From assembly GCA_013373625.1 (NCBI GenBank), contig JABXHM010000083.1:1-64000 (forward strand): DNA of 64,000 nt. The letters run 5' to 3'. This DNA comes from Alteromonadaceae bacterium. Lineage in GTDB: Bacteria; Pseudomonadota; Gammaproteobacteria; Enterobacterales; Alteromonadaceae. Positions 19,144 through 29,468 of this stretch are shown here, in pieces. The first letter of the stretch is position 1; every line of letters begins with the position of its first letter. Below the pieces are notes generated by a model, which was given only the letters and a program-made list of their open reading frames with translations, searched no databases and was not told the DNA's origin. The position numbers were made by a program, and so were the translations under genes.

Positions 19144-20268
19144 TCAATACCGCAGATCCTTGGGGATCGGCAGGTCTCGGCTTAACGGTTTGGGTCGTTT
19201 TGCCTTGCCAGCCCGGTGCGCTTTTAACTGGAATACATACGCTAATACCTGTGCCACTGCCATAAACAACCGATGCGGAATTTCATCATCAACTTCGGTG
19301 GTATAGTAAATAGCCCGTGTCAGCATTGGCGTAGGAATAAGCGGTACGTCATGGGCGGTCGCAATTTTACGGATATGCATCGCCAGTTCATCTGAACCTT
19401 TAGCAATAACCACTGGCGCACGATTGCCATTCTGGTCGTATTTTAAGGCGACCGAATAATGGGTAGGGTTGGTCACCACAACATCAGCGTTTGGCACTTC
19501 TTTCATCATTCGGCGCGCAGCGGCCTGATACTGTAGCTTACGAATTCGGCCTTTAACCTGTGGGTCACCTTCAGAGTTTTTACGCTCATCCTTGACCTCT
19601 TGCTTAGACATTTTCATCTGCTCTTTGTGCTTGTGTGCCTGGTACGGCACATCAAACAACGCTATAGGGATCATGCCCAGAGTCAGCAAAAAGAAGGCCC
19701 ACTCAATCATTTCCAGGGCGTGAAAAACATTAAGCGGGTAGATTTCCTGATCTAAATGCAGCGCTTCATCCTGAAACAGCGACAACGCGAACAAAGCCAT
19801 TGCGCCAATCACCACAAATTTGGCGATGGCCTTGAGGAGCTCAACAATACCATTCATACCAAACATACGTTTTAAGCCGGCCATGGGCCTGAGCTTCTGA
19901 AATCTTGGTTTGGCTGAGTACCAGGTAAAGTTGTATCCCCCTAACGCAATGGAGCCATATATGCCGGCAATCATAGCCACCAGCATAAATGAGATCACAG
20001 GTGTACTGATTTGCAAAAATGCCTCACCCCACGCCGAAAACATATGCGTGGGATCGTAAGTTTCATCCCGCGACAGCGTAAACACCCGCCCGGTAACCTT
20101 AAATAGCGCCTCGGCAATATAGCCGCCATATAGCAGCAACATTATACTACTGGCAATCAGCACCAAGGTAGTAGAAAGCTCTCTGGAACGCGCAATCTGT
20201 CCTTTATTTCGTGCCTGTGATTTTCGTTTTCCCGTGGGATCTTCTGTTTTTTCTGATGAATCAGCCAT
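19144..20268 (-). CDS. flhB: Flagellar export gate/switch protein FlhB
   Basis: Controls the switch of export from rod/hook to filament substrates. Four transmembrane helices lie in residues 30-210. The cytoplasmic domain carries the self-cleaving N-P-T-H site (267-270). A C-terminal tail of about 50 residues is Lys/Arg/Pro-rich. Its length of 374 is normal. It begins 15 bases after fliR, completing fliLMNOPQR-flhB. Confidence 0.96.
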   Translation of the reverse strand: MADSSEKTEDPTGKRKSQARNKGQIARSRELSTTLVLIASSIMLLLYGGYIAEALFKVTGRVFTLSRDETYDPTHMFSAWGEAFLQISTPVISFMLVAMIAGIYGSIALGGYNFTWYSAKPRFQKLRPMAGLKRMFGMNGIVELLKAIAKFVVIGAMALFALSLFQDEALHLDQEIYPLNVFHALEMIEWAFFLLTLGMIPIALFDVPYQAHKHKEQMKMSKQEVKDERKNSEGDPQVKGRIRKLQYQAAARRMMKEVPNADVVVTNPTHYSVALKYDQNGNRAPVVIAKGSDELAMHIRKIATAHDVPLIPTPMLTRAIYYTTEVDDEIPHRLFMAVAQVLAYVFQLKAHRAGKAKRPKPLSRDLPIPKDLRY

Positions 20269-20283
20269 GTCTTATCCGCACCA

Positions 20284-21066
20284 TTAACTCGGGCAAATTA
20301 ACAACAGTTCACACATAAATTGCTGCGCGCGCTGCCATTGATTTTCAAAGTGAGACGAAAAGTTATCAAGCGTTAGCCAAATAATAATAAGGCCCATAAT
20401 CTGCGCTATGGAAAAACCGATACTGAATATATTGAGCTGAGGTGCAGCCTTGGTCATTACGCCAAAAGCCAGGTTCACAATTAACAGCGAAATAATGGGT
20501 GCTAAAGCCAGGGTCAGGGCCGCAACAAACATCCAACTGCCAAAATGCGCGATGTCGCGCAGTTGTTCAGGTGCAAACCAGCCAGAGCCGATGGGAAAGG
20601 CATCAAAACTCATAACGATCATTTGAATCATCGACAAATGCCCGTCCATGCCCCAAAAGAGCAATGTCGCCAGGATCAGGTAGAACTGACCAACTGCCGG
20701 AACATTAATGCCGTTAATAGGGTCCACGATACTGGCAAACCCTAAGCCGGTTTGCATAGCAATGACCTGACCCGCCAGCACAAAAGTATTCAGCACCAGC
20801 ATAGAAATAAACCCTATCGCAATACCAATCAACAATTGCTGAATACCAATAACAAAGGTGCCAACATCAACTAATTGAGTAACCGGCGACGGCGGTATCA
20901 CCGGCATAATCACCAATGCCAGCATAATCGCTAAAAGCGCTTTTACAGTGGGCGGAACCGTTTTGGCACTCAAGCCGACCATCGCGGCAAACATGCCACT
21001 GATACGCATAAATGGCAGTAACATATCGGCCAGAAACTGGTTAATAGTAGCCAGTTGAAATTCCAC
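20284..21066 (-). CDS. fliR: Flagellar export gate protein FliR
   Basis: Inner-membrane gate subunit of 260 residues, with about six hydrophobic helices and the family segments GFASIVDP and NLAFGVMTKAAPQLNIFSIGF. It follows fliQ with no gap and precedes flhB, the order conserved in bacterial flagellar loci. Confidence 0.96.
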   Translation of the reverse strand: MEFQLATINQFLADMLLPFMRISGMFAAMVGLSAKTVPPTVKALLAIMLALVIMPVIPPSPVTQLVDVGTFVIGIQQLLIGIAIGFISMLVLNTFVLAGQVIAMQTGLGFASIVDPINGINVPAVGQFYLILATLLFWGMDGHLSMIQMIVMSFDAFPIGSGWFAPEQLRDIAHFGSWMFVAALTLALAPIISLLIVNLAFGVMTKAAPQLNIFSIGFSIAQIMGLIIIWLTLDNFSSHFENQWQRAQQFMCELLLICPS

Positions 21067-21336
21067 TTAGCCTACCACCTGAGGGATCTGCTCAACCATA
21101 TGAAAAGTAAAGTCTGTGAGTTGCTGTACTAACCAGTTGCCACCCCAGCTCAGCGCGAGCAGCGTCACGATAAGTCTCGGCAAAAAGCTCATAGTTTGTT
21201 CGTTAATTGAGGTGGCAGCCTGAAACACCGCGACAACCAAACCCACAATGAGGCTGGGTACTATCACCGCAGACACCAACAATATAACCATGAACATGGA
21301 TTCACGTAATATCTCGACAAAGACCTCGGGACTCAT
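21067..21336 (-). CDS. fliQ: Flagellar export gate protein FliQ
   Basis: Small two-helix export-gate subunit of 89 residues, the family's usual length. Hydrophobic hairpins are at about 15-40 and 50-75, with the conserved FQAATSINEQTMSFLPR loop between them. It is placed between fliP and fliR with only a few bases between genes. Confidence 0.96.
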   Translation of the reverse strand: MSPEVFVEILRESMFMVILLVSAVIVPSLIVGLVVAVFQAATSINEQTMSFLPRLIVTLLALSWGGNWLVQQLTDFTFHMVEQIPQVVG

Positions 21337-21339
21337 GTG

Positions 21340-22104
21340 CTATACCCCCATACCAAAACTGGTTGCTAATGTGCCAAAAATGAGATTCCAGCCATCTACC
21401 AATACAAATAACATCAGCTTAAAGGGTAGCGATACAATCATGGGAGATAGCATCATCATCCCCATCGCCATCAAAATTGACGCGACGACGAGATCAATAA
21501 TCAAAAAAGGTATAAACAGCATAAAACCAATTTGGAACGCGGTTTTGAGCTCACTGGTGACAAACGAAGGGATCAGTATATTAAGCGGCACATCGGCCGG
21601 GTCGTCGTACTTATCTTCCTCGCCCGCAATCGACACAAATGTTTCTAAATCTTTGACCCGGGTTTGTGACAACATAAAGGCTCGCATCGGGCCTTTCGCT
21701 TGTTCAAATGCGTCAACAGCAGTCATTTCTTCATCCAGGTATGGCTGCAATGCGCGCTCGTTTATTTCTTCGAATACCGGCATCATAATAAACATCGATA
21801 AAAATAACGTTACGCCGATGAGGATCTGGTTAGAGGGAGATTGCTGTAGTCCGATGGCCTGACGTAAAATTGACAATACAATGATGATTCGGGTAAAGGA
21901 GGTCATCATCATGATGAAGGCCGGTAACAGGCTCAGCGATGTCATGATAAACAGCGCTTGCAGCGTCATCGTGTAATCCTGGCTGCCGTCGCTGTTGGAC
22001 GTCACTGTAACGGCCGGAATCCCCTGTTGAGCCAATACCGGTGCAGAGACACTGACTAAGCCCATCAGTAATGGTAACAACCACTTAAGTTTAGTTATCA
22101 TCAT
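21340..22104 (-). CDS. fliP: Flagellar export gate protein FliP
   Basis: Pore-forming export-gate subunit of 254 residues. A cleavable signal peptide (ending near VLAQQ) is followed by four transmembrane segments and the family block [21 protein letters not shown]. The C-terminal segment [20 protein letters not shown] is also conserved. Its first codons overlap the end of fliO by 14 bases. Confidence 0.96.
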   Translation of the reverse strand: MMITKLKWLLPLLMGLVSVSAPVLAQQGIPAVTVTSNSDGSQDYTMTLQALFIMTSLSLLPAFIMMMTSFTRIIIVLSILRQAIGLQQSPSNQILIGVTLFLSMFIMMPVFEEINERALQPYLDEEMTAVDAFEQAKGPMRAFMLSQTRVKDLETFVSIAGEEDKYDDPADVPLNILIPSFVTSELKTAFQIGFMLFIPFLIIDLVVASILMAMGMMMLSPMIVSLPFKLMLFVLVDGWNLIFGTLATSFGMGV

Positions 22105-22576
22105 TACGCTCCTTCACTGATGGATTCATTTTTTGCGCCATCGCCTGCACGAGCTTTTGTTTAAAGGCAGCACCGCTATCAGAGGATGAGGGGGTTGTTG
22201 TCGCAAGCGGCGTTTCGAGCTTACTCAGATGATTAATATTTTGTGCGGTAACGCCTATCAGGTGCTGTTCATCGCCTACCTGCAACACCATTACCCGTTC
22301 GCGGGTACCCGCCGACATACTGGCAACAACTCTGAGTTGTCCGCTGGCACCGGGAGTGACATTAAACCGACGCATGACATACGCCACTGCAAAAATAATG
22401 GCTACCACCAGCAATAGTGATAGAAAAATTGACAGTACTGAGGTGGGATTAGTAATGCTTTGCGTTGCAAAAGCATCCGCTGATTGAAGAACTAAACAGG
22501 GGAACAACAGGTACCCCCCTGTTTTAGAAAGAAATTTACCGAAGCTTTTTGATTCTCTCGATTTGACTAATAACAT
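22091..22576 (-). CDS. fliO: Flagellar export assembly factor FliO
   Basis: Helps FliP assemble. The 161-residue protein has a hydrophobic N-terminal stretch, one transmembrane helix (about 45-68) followed by VMRRFN, and a small FliO/YscJ-like cytoplasmic domain ([28 protein letters not shown]). The only plausible start is ATG 22576, which makes it overlap fliN by 41 bases. The overlap is unusual in size and suggests re-initiation. Confidence 0.92.
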   Translation of the reverse strand: MLLVKSRESKSFGKFLSKTGGYLLFPCLVLQSADAFATQSITNPTSVLSIFLSLLLVVAIIFAVAYVMRRFNVTPGASGQLRVVASMSAGTRERVMVLQVGDEQHLIGVTAQNINHLSKLETPLATTTPSSSDSGAAFKQKLVQAMAQKMNPSVKERNDDN

Positions 22577-22952
22577 CCGTTAACCGAATCCCGAACTTGT
22601 CGTTGACTACTACTACTTCTCCATGAGCAATCAACGTGCCATTTACAAGTACGTCTAACGGTTCACCGGCAACCCGGTCGAGTTCAACCACAGAACCTTG
22701 GTTCAACTGCAGTAAGTTACGGATACTAATTTGACTGCGCCCCACTTCCATGGAAATCGTGACAGGGATATCGAGTATCGCATCGAGTTTTTTCTTTTCT
22801 TCCTGAGTAATGGGCGCATCGTCAGACAATTCGTCAAATTCGGCAACGCGGACATCATCACCTTCACCTTGTTCTTCACCAGGCTCTTCTTCCGAGTCAG
22901 CTTGTTCAGCCATCGCGGCAGCCCAGTCGTCCATACCATCTTCTTCACTCAT
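22536..22952 (-). CDS. fliN: Flagellar switch protein FliN
   Basis: C-ring component at the base of the motor. The N-terminal half (about 1-55) is acidic and variable. The C-terminal SpoA domain (about 60-138) has the family motifs ISMEVGRSQISIRNLLQL, GEPLDVLVNGTLIAHGEVVVVN and FGIRLTDV. It lies 30 bases after fliM. Confidence 0.96.
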   Translation of the reverse strand: MSEEDGMDDWAAAMAEQADSEEEPGEEQGEGDDVRVAEFDELSDDAPITQEEKKKLDAILDIPVTISMEVGRSQISIRNLLQLNQGSVVELDRVAGEPLDVLVNGTLIAHGEVVVVNDKFGIRLTDVISQIERIKKLR

Positions 22953-22982
22953 GATCTTGCCTCTTGTCTAACTAGCTTACGA

Positions 22983-24044
22983 CTATAAGTCTTCTTCTAA
23001 CACCTGCAGTTCCGCATCGTTGTCGATGACTCGCCCGCCCCGGGTCAGTAACTGTAGCTCCGATTTAACCGATGTCGGTCTCGGAATTTTCTCGGTAATT
23101 TTAAGTGCCAGGTTCTCCCGCGAGCGCCCCAGTTTAGCCCGGAACGTAGGGAGGTCCTCAATTAACACGGTAATATGCTCAGGAATTTCAACCGGGATAA
23201 TATCGCCTGGATTAAACTCCATCACATCACGCAGTGTCAGTTCAAAATCAAGCATATGGGTACTCAACTCTACCTGCACGTCCATGATTTCATCGCGCAG
23301 GGCTTTACTCCAACGCAGATCGGTATCTTCTTTATCACTTTGCACACCGGCGTCGAGTAGCTCACGAATCGGCTCCAGCATGGAGTAAGGCAAGGAGACA
23401 TGGAAATCTCCGCCACCGCCGTCCAGCTCAATATGAAACGAGCTGATTACCACCACTTCGGTAGGACTAACAATATTCGCCATGGCCGGATTCACTTCAG
23501 AATCCAGGTATTCAAAAGACACATCCATCACCGGTGCCCAGGCTTCTTTGTAATCCTCAAAAATAATTTTCAGCAGCATCTGGATAATACGCCGCTCGGT
23601 AGGCGTAAATTCACGCCCTTCAATTTTGGCATGGTAACGGCCGTCACCACCAAAAAAGTTATCAACTAAAATAAACACCAGTCTGGCTTCCATGGTGATC
23701 AAACCGGTACCTTTTAACGGTCTGAACCGCACCATATTAAGACTGGTAGGAACAAAGAGTGTGTGGATGTACTCACCAAACTTGATCATTTGGATGCCGT
23801 TAATCGACACCTCGGCACTACGGCGCATCATGTTAAACAAGCTAACCCGTAAATGCCTGGCAAAGCGTTCGTTGACGATCTCAAGGGTCGGCATTCGACC
23901 CCGAACGATTCGATCCTGAGATGAAAAATCATATTCGAGCGCCGATGTATCTCCGCCTTCGTGGGGAGCTTCTTCTTCCTCGACGTCATCTACCCCGTGT
24001 AAGAGGGCATCAATTTCATCTTGTGATAATAAATCGCTCACCAC
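22983..24044 (-). CDS. fliM: Flagellar switch protein FliM
   Basis: C-ring protein that receives CheY-P. The N-terminal CheY-P-binding peptide LLSQDEIDALLHG is intact. The CheC-like middle domain carries GINGIQMIKFGEY and the following segments. The C-terminal SpoA domain ends at residue 353. It lies nine bases after fliL. Confidence 0.96.
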   Translation of the reverse strand: MVSDLLSQDEIDALLHGVDDVEEEEAPHEGGDTSALEYDFSSQDRIVRGRMPTLEIVNERFARHLRVSLFNMMRRSAEVSINGIQMIKFGEYIHTLFVPTSLNMVRFRPLKGTGLITMEARLVFILVDNFFGGDGRYHAKIEGREFTPTERRIIQMLLKIIFEDYKEAWAPVMDVSFEYLDSEVNPAMANIVSPTEVVVISSFHIELDGGGGDFHVSLPYSMLEPIRELLDAGVQSDKEDTDLRWSKALRDEIMDVQVELSTHMLDFELTLRDVMEFNPGDIIPVEIPEHITVLIEDLPTFRAKLGRSRENLALKITEKIPRPTSVKSELQLLTRGGRVIDNDAELQVLEEDL

Positions 24045-24053
24045 GAACTCCCG

Positions 24054-24584
24054 TTATTGCATCACAAAGTCGGTAAATAGTACGCGTTCTACTACTTTTG
24101 CACCGGCTACTTTTTCGAGCTCTGTCTGGACCGCTTCGAGGGCATTTTCCCGTAATTCTATTTTACCCACTTCAGTGACCAAATTATCAGCATTACTGGC
24201 ACTGAAGGTTTGTAGTAACGTCCCTTCAATGAGCGGAATGTGAGTTTGAGCCATCTCTTCGTTATCGGTACCACGTACCATTAGCTGAACTTTAATCTGT
24301 ACTAGCCGATCACGCCCTGAACCAGGCACGTTAAAGACGATTGGTCTTGGCATGGCAACATAAAGCGCGGTGCCCACATCGGCACTGGATGCCGGTTTGG
24401 CCGCCACCTCTTCGCCGCCTTCGGCGGCCAGTTGCTCTGCTGCACTTGGCTCGTCACTGCCGGCAAATAAAAAGAAATACGCTGCGCCCCCACCACCAAT
24501 CAAGACCACGGCAATGATGATTATCAGCATTAATTTACTTTTCTTGCCGCCTTCTTCTTCAATCTGTAGTTCTTCTTCAGCCAT
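24054..24584 (-). CDS. fliL: Flagellar basal body-associated protein FliL
   Basis: Single-pass inner-membrane protein supporting stator function, 176 residues. A short charged N-terminus is followed by a transmembrane helix with a Gly-Gly-Gly kink (about 18-40) and an Ala/Glu-rich linker. The periplasmic FliL domain ends in VLFTDFVMQ. The 134-base gap before it (towards fliK) holds no clear promoter. Confidence 0.95.
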   Translation of the reverse strand: MAEEELQIEEEGGKKSKLMLIIIIAVVLIGGGGAAYFFLFAGSDEPSAAEQLAAEGGEEVAAKPASSADVGTALYVAMPRPIVFNVPGSGRDRLVQIKVQLMVRGTDNEEMAQTHIPLIEGTLLQTFSASNADNLVTEVGKIELRENALEAVQTELEKVAGAKVVERVLFTDFVMQ

Positions 24585-24718
24585 TATTTACTTCTCTTAC
24601 TCATCCAGGTTAGGCGTATTATGTCTACTCATCCATAAATGGCAACGGCTAATACTCAATGCCATCGCTTTTCAACCTAATTATCGACAATGATTAGGCA
24701 ATTTCAGCCATTATGGTA

Positions 24719-26752
24719 TTAAACATAGTCGTCTATGAGACCGTTTGCTGGTCTGACAACCTTAGACTCCTGTGCTTGTGACTCGTCGAATTCCTCATTA
24801 AAACCGTCACCTCGGTGCTGCGCCTGTTCGCCATCGCCCTGTTGACCAGCCTGCTGTTGACTTACAAACGACTCACCCAACTCTAATCCTTGTTCTGAAA
24901 ACATTTCACGTAATCTTGGCATGGCTTCAGACAACACATCTTTGGCATGTTGTGATTGCACAACGAAACTTACTGCCGCGCTATCACCACTGACATTCAG
25001 CCTTACCTGCATACTGCCCAATTCGGGCGGGTCCAGCCGGATTTCAGCCATTGCCTGACGGCCATTAACCATCCAGCGTATTTTTTCGGCTATCTGTTGT
25101 TGTCCCTGTGGCTGATGTATCGGAACCGGCTTGTCCATCGCAGCCTGTTGCTGCATAGACTTCATGGTGTCACCGTGGTGTTGACGAATATCCTGCGACA
25201 CTACATCACGACTCACGGCCACTAATTCGGCTATCTGACGCTCTTGTGAACTGCCTAAGCTTGCCAGACTTGCCAGTTGAGCCAGTTGCTGCGCCTCCTG
25301 CATTACCGGTAGCATTGCATTTTGACCTTGCAGCATGTCAGGCGCGACATCCTGGATAGTTTGCGTTACCAGGGCAGCGATATCGATTCCGGGTTCACGG
25401 CCCTGCTTTAATTGTGAACGGATCTCTTCCATGCCCGTCACCAACTGGCTGCGGATCTGACCGAGCTGATTATCGCTTAACAAAGGATTAGCTTTACTCG
25501 CACTATCGGTCATTACCTGTGCAAGCTGACTGACAGTCTCATCCGTCGCCTGACTTAACAACGCCTCCAGTGACTCCGCGGGTTGGCCGCTGTTGCCGAC
25601 AACGCCGTTCGTTTTCTGGGAGGGGGTTGCTACGCTCCCCGCCTCCCCACTATTAGCTTGCAACTGACGCATCAGGCTGACCAGTAAACTGGCCTGATTC
25701 TGCAAGCTTTGATCCGTGGACTCCGCGACAACAATGGCGTTTTCGGCAAGCTGTATCTCTGCAACCGCTGATAAATCCACCGATGCGGTTTCAATACCCG
25801 CATCTTTATTTGATTTATCATTGGCTGACTGATTAACACGTAAATCACTAAGTAGCTCAGCAGCCAAAACCTGTAATAGCGTATCAGCTTGCTCGGTTGT
25901 ACCAGTTTGATCCAGCTCACCTGCGGTTTTATTAAGTTGCTGCAAGAGGTTTAGCGCATCCGATAACAATGTTTCTGCATTGGCAATTTGTTGAATGGCG
26001 CTGCCATCACCGTCTACTGCCATTCCTTCAGGTAACAGTGCTGCAAGCCATTCCTGTAAATCATTTAGTACATCACTGGGTAACGGTTCACCGCTACCTT
26101 TTTTCCAACCACTCAGATCTAATGCATTCAATTCAGCGTCAGACAACTGCGCTGCTGGGGAGCCTTGACCGTTTAGTTTATCTTGCAGTGCACGAATACT
26201 ATCAATAAATGCCATGTAGTCAGGCTGTTCGCCTGCTGACTCAGCTTCATCGGATTGTGAGGAATCCCAGAATACACCTTCTGGCTTATTACTTTTTTCT
26301 GCCGAAGCTTCGCTGCTTTCGCCTTCTGCCTCAGTCTCAGAGGGATGTCCTGAACTCGTTGCTGAACCTGATGAATCAACAAGATCTTGCGCATCGGTCT
26401 CACTAGCATCGATCTTGTCTTGCTTTCTTTTTGCTGAGTCTTGCGCTTCATTTGTTACCCGGGCACTATCGTCTGAGGCATCTTCTGTTCTTGTCTGATA
26501 CCTGTTTTGCCCGTCGTCTGTTGCGCGCTTTTCACTGCTTGATTTATTGCTCAAAGCATCTTTTTGGGATAATTGCCGACTTTGTTGATTTAACACATCG
26601 GAGAAATCATCTTTACGGTCGGAGCTGGTATCTGGCCAGGCAGATGAAGCTGCTCTGTTTGCGGAGTCTGCAGAGGGGTTTCCTTTGGCATTAACCTCTC
26701 CACCCGGCAAAGCGGCAATTTGTGAACTTTGCGTGGCAAGCTGTTGCATCAT
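24719..26752 (-). CDS. fliK: Flagellar hook-length control protein FliK
   Basis: Secreted molecular ruler that triggers the export switch in FlhB. At 677 residues it is much longer than the roughly 400-residue enterobacterial protein. The first 200 residues are Ser/Asp/Glu/Lys-rich and disordered, and the middle is Gln/Leu/Ala-rich. The C-terminal hook-control domain has the diagnostic AEIRLDPPELGSMQVRL and VQSQHAKDVL..LREMFSEQGL segments (about 560-640). A sigma-54-like element lies 76 bases upstream, so it may start its own transcript. Confidence 0.94.
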   Translation of the reverse strand: MMQQLATQSSQIAALPGGEVNAKGNPSADSANRAASSAWPDTSSDRKDDFSDVLNQQSRQLSQKDALSNKSSSEKRATDDGQNRYQTRTEDASDDSARVTNEAQDSAKRKQDKIDASETDAQDLVDSSGSATSSGHPSETEAEGESSEASAEKSNKPEGVFWDSSQSDEAESAGEQPDYMAFIDSIRALQDKLNGQGSPAAQLSDAELNALDLSGWKKGSGEPLPSDVLNDLQEWLAALLPEGMAVDGDGSAIQQIANAETLLSDALNLLQQLNKTAGELDQTGTTEQADTLLQVLAAELLSDLRVNQSANDKSNKDAGIETASVDLSAVAEIQLAENAIVVAESTDQSLQNQASLLVSLMRQLQANSGEAGSVATPSQKTNGVVGNSGQPAESLEALLSQATDETVSQLAQVMTDSASKANPLLSDNQLGQIRSQLVTGMEEIRSQLKQGREPGIDIAALVTQTIQDVAPDMLQGQNAMLPVMQEAQQLAQLASLASLGSSQERQIAELVAVSRDVVSQDIRQHHGDTMKSMQQQAAMDKPVPIHQPQGQQQIAEKIRWMVNGRQAMAEIRLDPPELGSMQVRLNVSGDSAAVSFVVQSQHAKDVLSEAMPRLREMFSEQGLELGESFVSQQQAGQQGDGEQAQHRGDGFNEEFDESQAQESKVVRPANGLIDDYV

Positions 26753-26827
26753 AACCGAGTCCTCGATACCTAAATGATTGATTTTGTGTTGGTGTTACAC
26801 AACAAAACGAATTTCATATCAAGATGT

Positions 26828-26843
26828 ATCAAGTTATGTGCCA
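26828..26843 (-). promoter_or_regulatory. Sigma-54-like promoter of fliK
   Basis: The minus strand reads TGGCACATAACTTGAT. The -24 half TGGCAC is perfect, and the -12 half TTGA departs from TTGC by one base at correct spacing. It lies in the 130-base fliJ-fliK gap, 76 bases before the fliK start. Confidence 0.55.
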
Positions 26844-26882
26844 GTGTGGCAACTAACAGAGAGTATTCACTTGCAGGGGGTA

Positions 26883-27344
26883 TCACATAGCATTCCGGCG
26901 CAGACGTTGTATGGCCAGTTCGTCCATCATCTGTTGCTCTAAGCGATTGTCGATGACCTGTAACACCTGCTGTTTTTTATCAATCAGTTTTTCCACGGCC
27001 TGACGGTGACGCTGTTGTGCCAGCCATTGTCCACGGCGCTGATCAACGGCCATTTTACTTTGCGCAATGATATGACCTTGTTGCTCGCAGGCTTTATCCA
27101 GTTTTCCCACAAAAGATAAACGCTGTTGATAGTGAAGCGCGCCAACGCCGCTGCCACCTTCCTGCTGTATTTGACGCATGTAATCGAGTCGGTATTGCTG
27201 CAGACTGGTTAATTTTGCTTTTTGCTGCTGATAATAATCCTGTGCGGCCTTAAAAGCCTGGAGCGCTGTTTTCTCTTTGTCCTGCTCGAGGCGCAACACT
27301 GTGGCAAGCTGTCGTAACGATTTCGATACATCGACTCTGCTCAT
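26883..27344 (-). CDS. fliJ: Flagellar export chaperone FliJ
   Basis: 153-residue, almost entirely coiled-coil protein rich in Gln/Lys/Arg, with the FliJ family pattern (ATVLRLEQDKEKTALQAF near the N-terminus). It cycles export chaperones and resembles the stalk subunit of F-type ATPases. It lies three bases after fliI. Confidence 0.93.
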   Translation of the reverse strand: MSRVDVSKSLRQLATVLRLEQDKEKTALQAFKAAQDYYQQQKAKLTSLQQYRLDYMRQIQQEGGSGVGALHYQQRLSFVGKLDKACEQQGHIIAQSKMAVDQRRGQWLAQQRHRQAVEKLIDKKQQVLQVIDNRLEQQMMDELAIQRLRRNAM

Positions 27345-27347
27345 CGC

Positions 27348-28682
27348 TTACCCATTGCCTAGTCCACCTGCGAGTTTACTCATAGCCTGCAGACTCTCGT
27401 CATATTCCAGCACTTGTTTCATGCCTTGTTGTAGCATGGCATTTATTGCGGGTTCGGCATTTATTGCCAAATCGATACGCGGATCGGTTCCCCTGGTGTA
27501 AGCACCCAGCGTAATCAGATCACGATTTTGTTGGTAAGTAGAATATACCTGGCGGATACGCCGGGCCTGGAACAAATGCTCTTCACTGACGACCTGGGGC
27601 ATAACACGACTTATTGACGACTCGATGTCGATCGCCGGATAATGACCACTTTCGGCCAACGAACGAGACAGCACCACGTGACCGTCCAGAATTGCCCGCG
27701 CGGCATCGGCAATGGGATCTTGTAAATCATCGCCTTCAGTTAACACCGTATAAAACGCGGTAATCGCTCCCTGGTTATCACTACCATTACCCGCGCGCTC
27801 AACCAAAGCGGGTAAGCGAGCAAATACCGATGGCGGGTAACCTTTGGTTGCCGGTGGTTCGCCCACAGCCAGGGCAATTTCACGTTGCGCCATGGCATAC
27901 CGGGTTAGCGAGTCAATCAGTAATAAAACGTTCATCCCCTGATCACGAAAAAACTCCGCAATAGTGACGGCAGTTTCACAACCTTTAAGGCGCATAAGAG
28001 GGGATGTATCAGCCGGAGCAGCAACCACCACCGCTCGCTGGCGTTCTTCTTCAGTAAGAATATCGTGGATAAATTCTTTCACTTCGCGGCCCCGCTCGCC
28101 AACAAGGCCCACCACCACGACATCAGCTTTAGATCCGCGTGTCATCATACCGAGCAGCACACTTTTTCCCACGCCACTGCCTGCAAATAACCCCATGCGT
28201 TGACCAGTACCTACCGTTATTAAAGCATTTATAGCCCGCACGCCTACGTCCATAGGCTCGGTAATAGCGCGGCGCGACAGAGGGTTAATTGGCGGCTTTG
28301 TAGTGGGGACACGAGCCGAGGTATCGATGGGGCCGAGCCCGTCAAGTGGCTGCCCATTGCCATCTACGACGCGTCCCATCAACCCAAGTCCAACGGCTAA
28401 ACCACTGTCCCGGTTAAGGGGTAATACACGCGAGCCTGGCACTATGCCTCGAACTGCTTCGGTGGGCATCAGGTAAGTGATTTGCTCACCAAACCCCACC
28501 ACTTCGGCTTCGATTTCACCATCTACAGTTTGCACCATGCACTGGCTACCGACCGGCAATTGACACCCCACCGCTTCCAGAGTGAGGCCGATGCCGCGCA
28601 CCAGTTTTCCTGCCGCCACTACGGGTGGTGACGGAATTTTTTGACCCAATTGTTGCAGGTGTGACAACAAGCTAGTTGCCAT
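27348..28682 (-). CDS. fliI: Flagellum-specific ATPase FliI
   Basis: Hexameric ATPase energising flagellar export, 444 residues. Walker A, AGSGVGKS, is at about 167-174. Walker B is in [10 protein letters not shown], and the arginine-finger region [14 protein letters not shown]-like segment follows. The N-terminal beta-barrel and C-terminal helical domain resemble F1 beta subunits. The start overlaps fliH by 11 bases. Confidence 0.96.
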   Translation of the reverse strand: MATSLLSHLQQLGQKIPSPPVVAAGKLVRGIGLTLEAVGCQLPVGSQCMVQTVDGEIEAEVVGFGEQITYLMPTEAVRGIVPGSRVLPLNRDSGLAVGLGLMGRVVDGNGQPLDGLGPIDTSARVPTTKPPINPLSRRAITEPMDVGVRAINALITVGTGQRMGLFAGSGVGKSVLLGMMTRGSKADVVVVGLVGERGREVKEFIHDILTEEERQRAVVVAAPADTSPLMRLKGCETAVTIAEFFRDQGMNVLLLIDSLTRYAMAQREIALAVGEPPATKGYPPSVFARLPALVERAGNGSDNQGAITAFYTVLTEGDDLQDPIADAARAILDGHVVLSRSLAESGHYPAIDIESSISRVMPQVVSEEHLFQARRIRQVYSTYQQNRDLITLGAYTRGTDPRIDLAINAEPAINAMLQQGMKQVLEYDESLQAMSKLAGGLGNG

Positions 28683-29454
28683 CAGAAAGCCCTTGGTCGA
28701 GTAAAAATTTATCTAACACACCCCGACAGCGGCGCTCGATGGATAAATCTACCGCGTTGTGTTGCGTTACAATATCGCATCCGCCACGCTCCAATGAGGG
28801 CGTATCAATGAGCGTCCAGCCGCGCTCTTTAATTGTAGCGCTACCGAAGTGCTCCTCGACTAGCTTAATGTCGTCGGGGTGTAAATGAATACTGTATTGA
28901 TTTTCTTCCACCGGCAACGCTTTGAGACCTTCACTGAGTGCTTGCAGTATGATGGCTTCATTGGTTTGAACGTCAGTCCTGATCACTGAACGGGCCAAAG
29001 CCACCGCCAATTTAACCACTTCTTTTTTGACTTGTTCATCGACTTTTTCAAGCGGCTCGTGCAACTGAGAAACTAACGTCTGCCATAACTCAGTTTGTTG
29101 TGAAATTTGTGCTTCGCCTTGTTCCAATCCTTGCGCCAGACCTTCTTTTAGCCCCTGCTCTGTGCCCTCCTGGCGGCCTTGTTCTAAGCCTTCGGCCTTG
29201 CCCTGATCAAAACCTTCCTGTTTACCTTCAGCGTATCCTTCTTCGCGGGCAGCCTGGCGTATAGCTTCTATTTCTTCCGCGGTTGGCGGTTTAATTTCTT
29301 CAACTTCTTCCGGGGGTTCATATTTCCAGTCGCTGCGCTTATTCAGTGCGTTGGTTTTACTGTCTTCCTCAATCTGGCGGGCCTCTACATAGGGCAGATC
29401 CCATCCTTTTGCTTCTTCCAGTTCAGCAACAGAAAACGTTTTATAAGACTTCAT
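28672..29454 (-). CDS. fliH: Flagellar export ATPase regulator FliH
   Basis: Peripheral stalk partner of FliI, 260 residues. The middle (about 75-125) is a long run of GxxxG-type repeats ([18 protein letters not shown] and onwards), the signature of FliH. The C-terminal domain matches the V/F-type ATPase delta-like fold ([12 protein letters not shown]). It follows fliG by 15 bases. Confidence 0.95.
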   Translation of the reverse strand: MKSYKTFSVAELEEAKGWDLPYVEARQIEEDSKTNALNKRSDWKYEPPEEVEEIKPPTAEEIEAIRQAAREEGYAEGKQEGFDQGKAEGLEQGRQEGTEQGLKEGLAQGLEQGEAQISQQTELWQTLVSQLHEPLEKVDEQVKKEVVKLAVALARSVIRTDVQTNEAIILQALSEGLKALPVEENQYSIHLHPDDIKLVEEHFGSATIKERGWTLIDTPSLERGGCDIVTQHNAVDLSIERRCRGVLDKFLLDQGLSDGN

Positions 29455-29468
29455 AAGTTATGCTGCCA

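Noticed and set aside
21248-21862. 204-codon frame opposite fliQ/fliP
   Set aside because: Shadow of well-supported export-gate genes.
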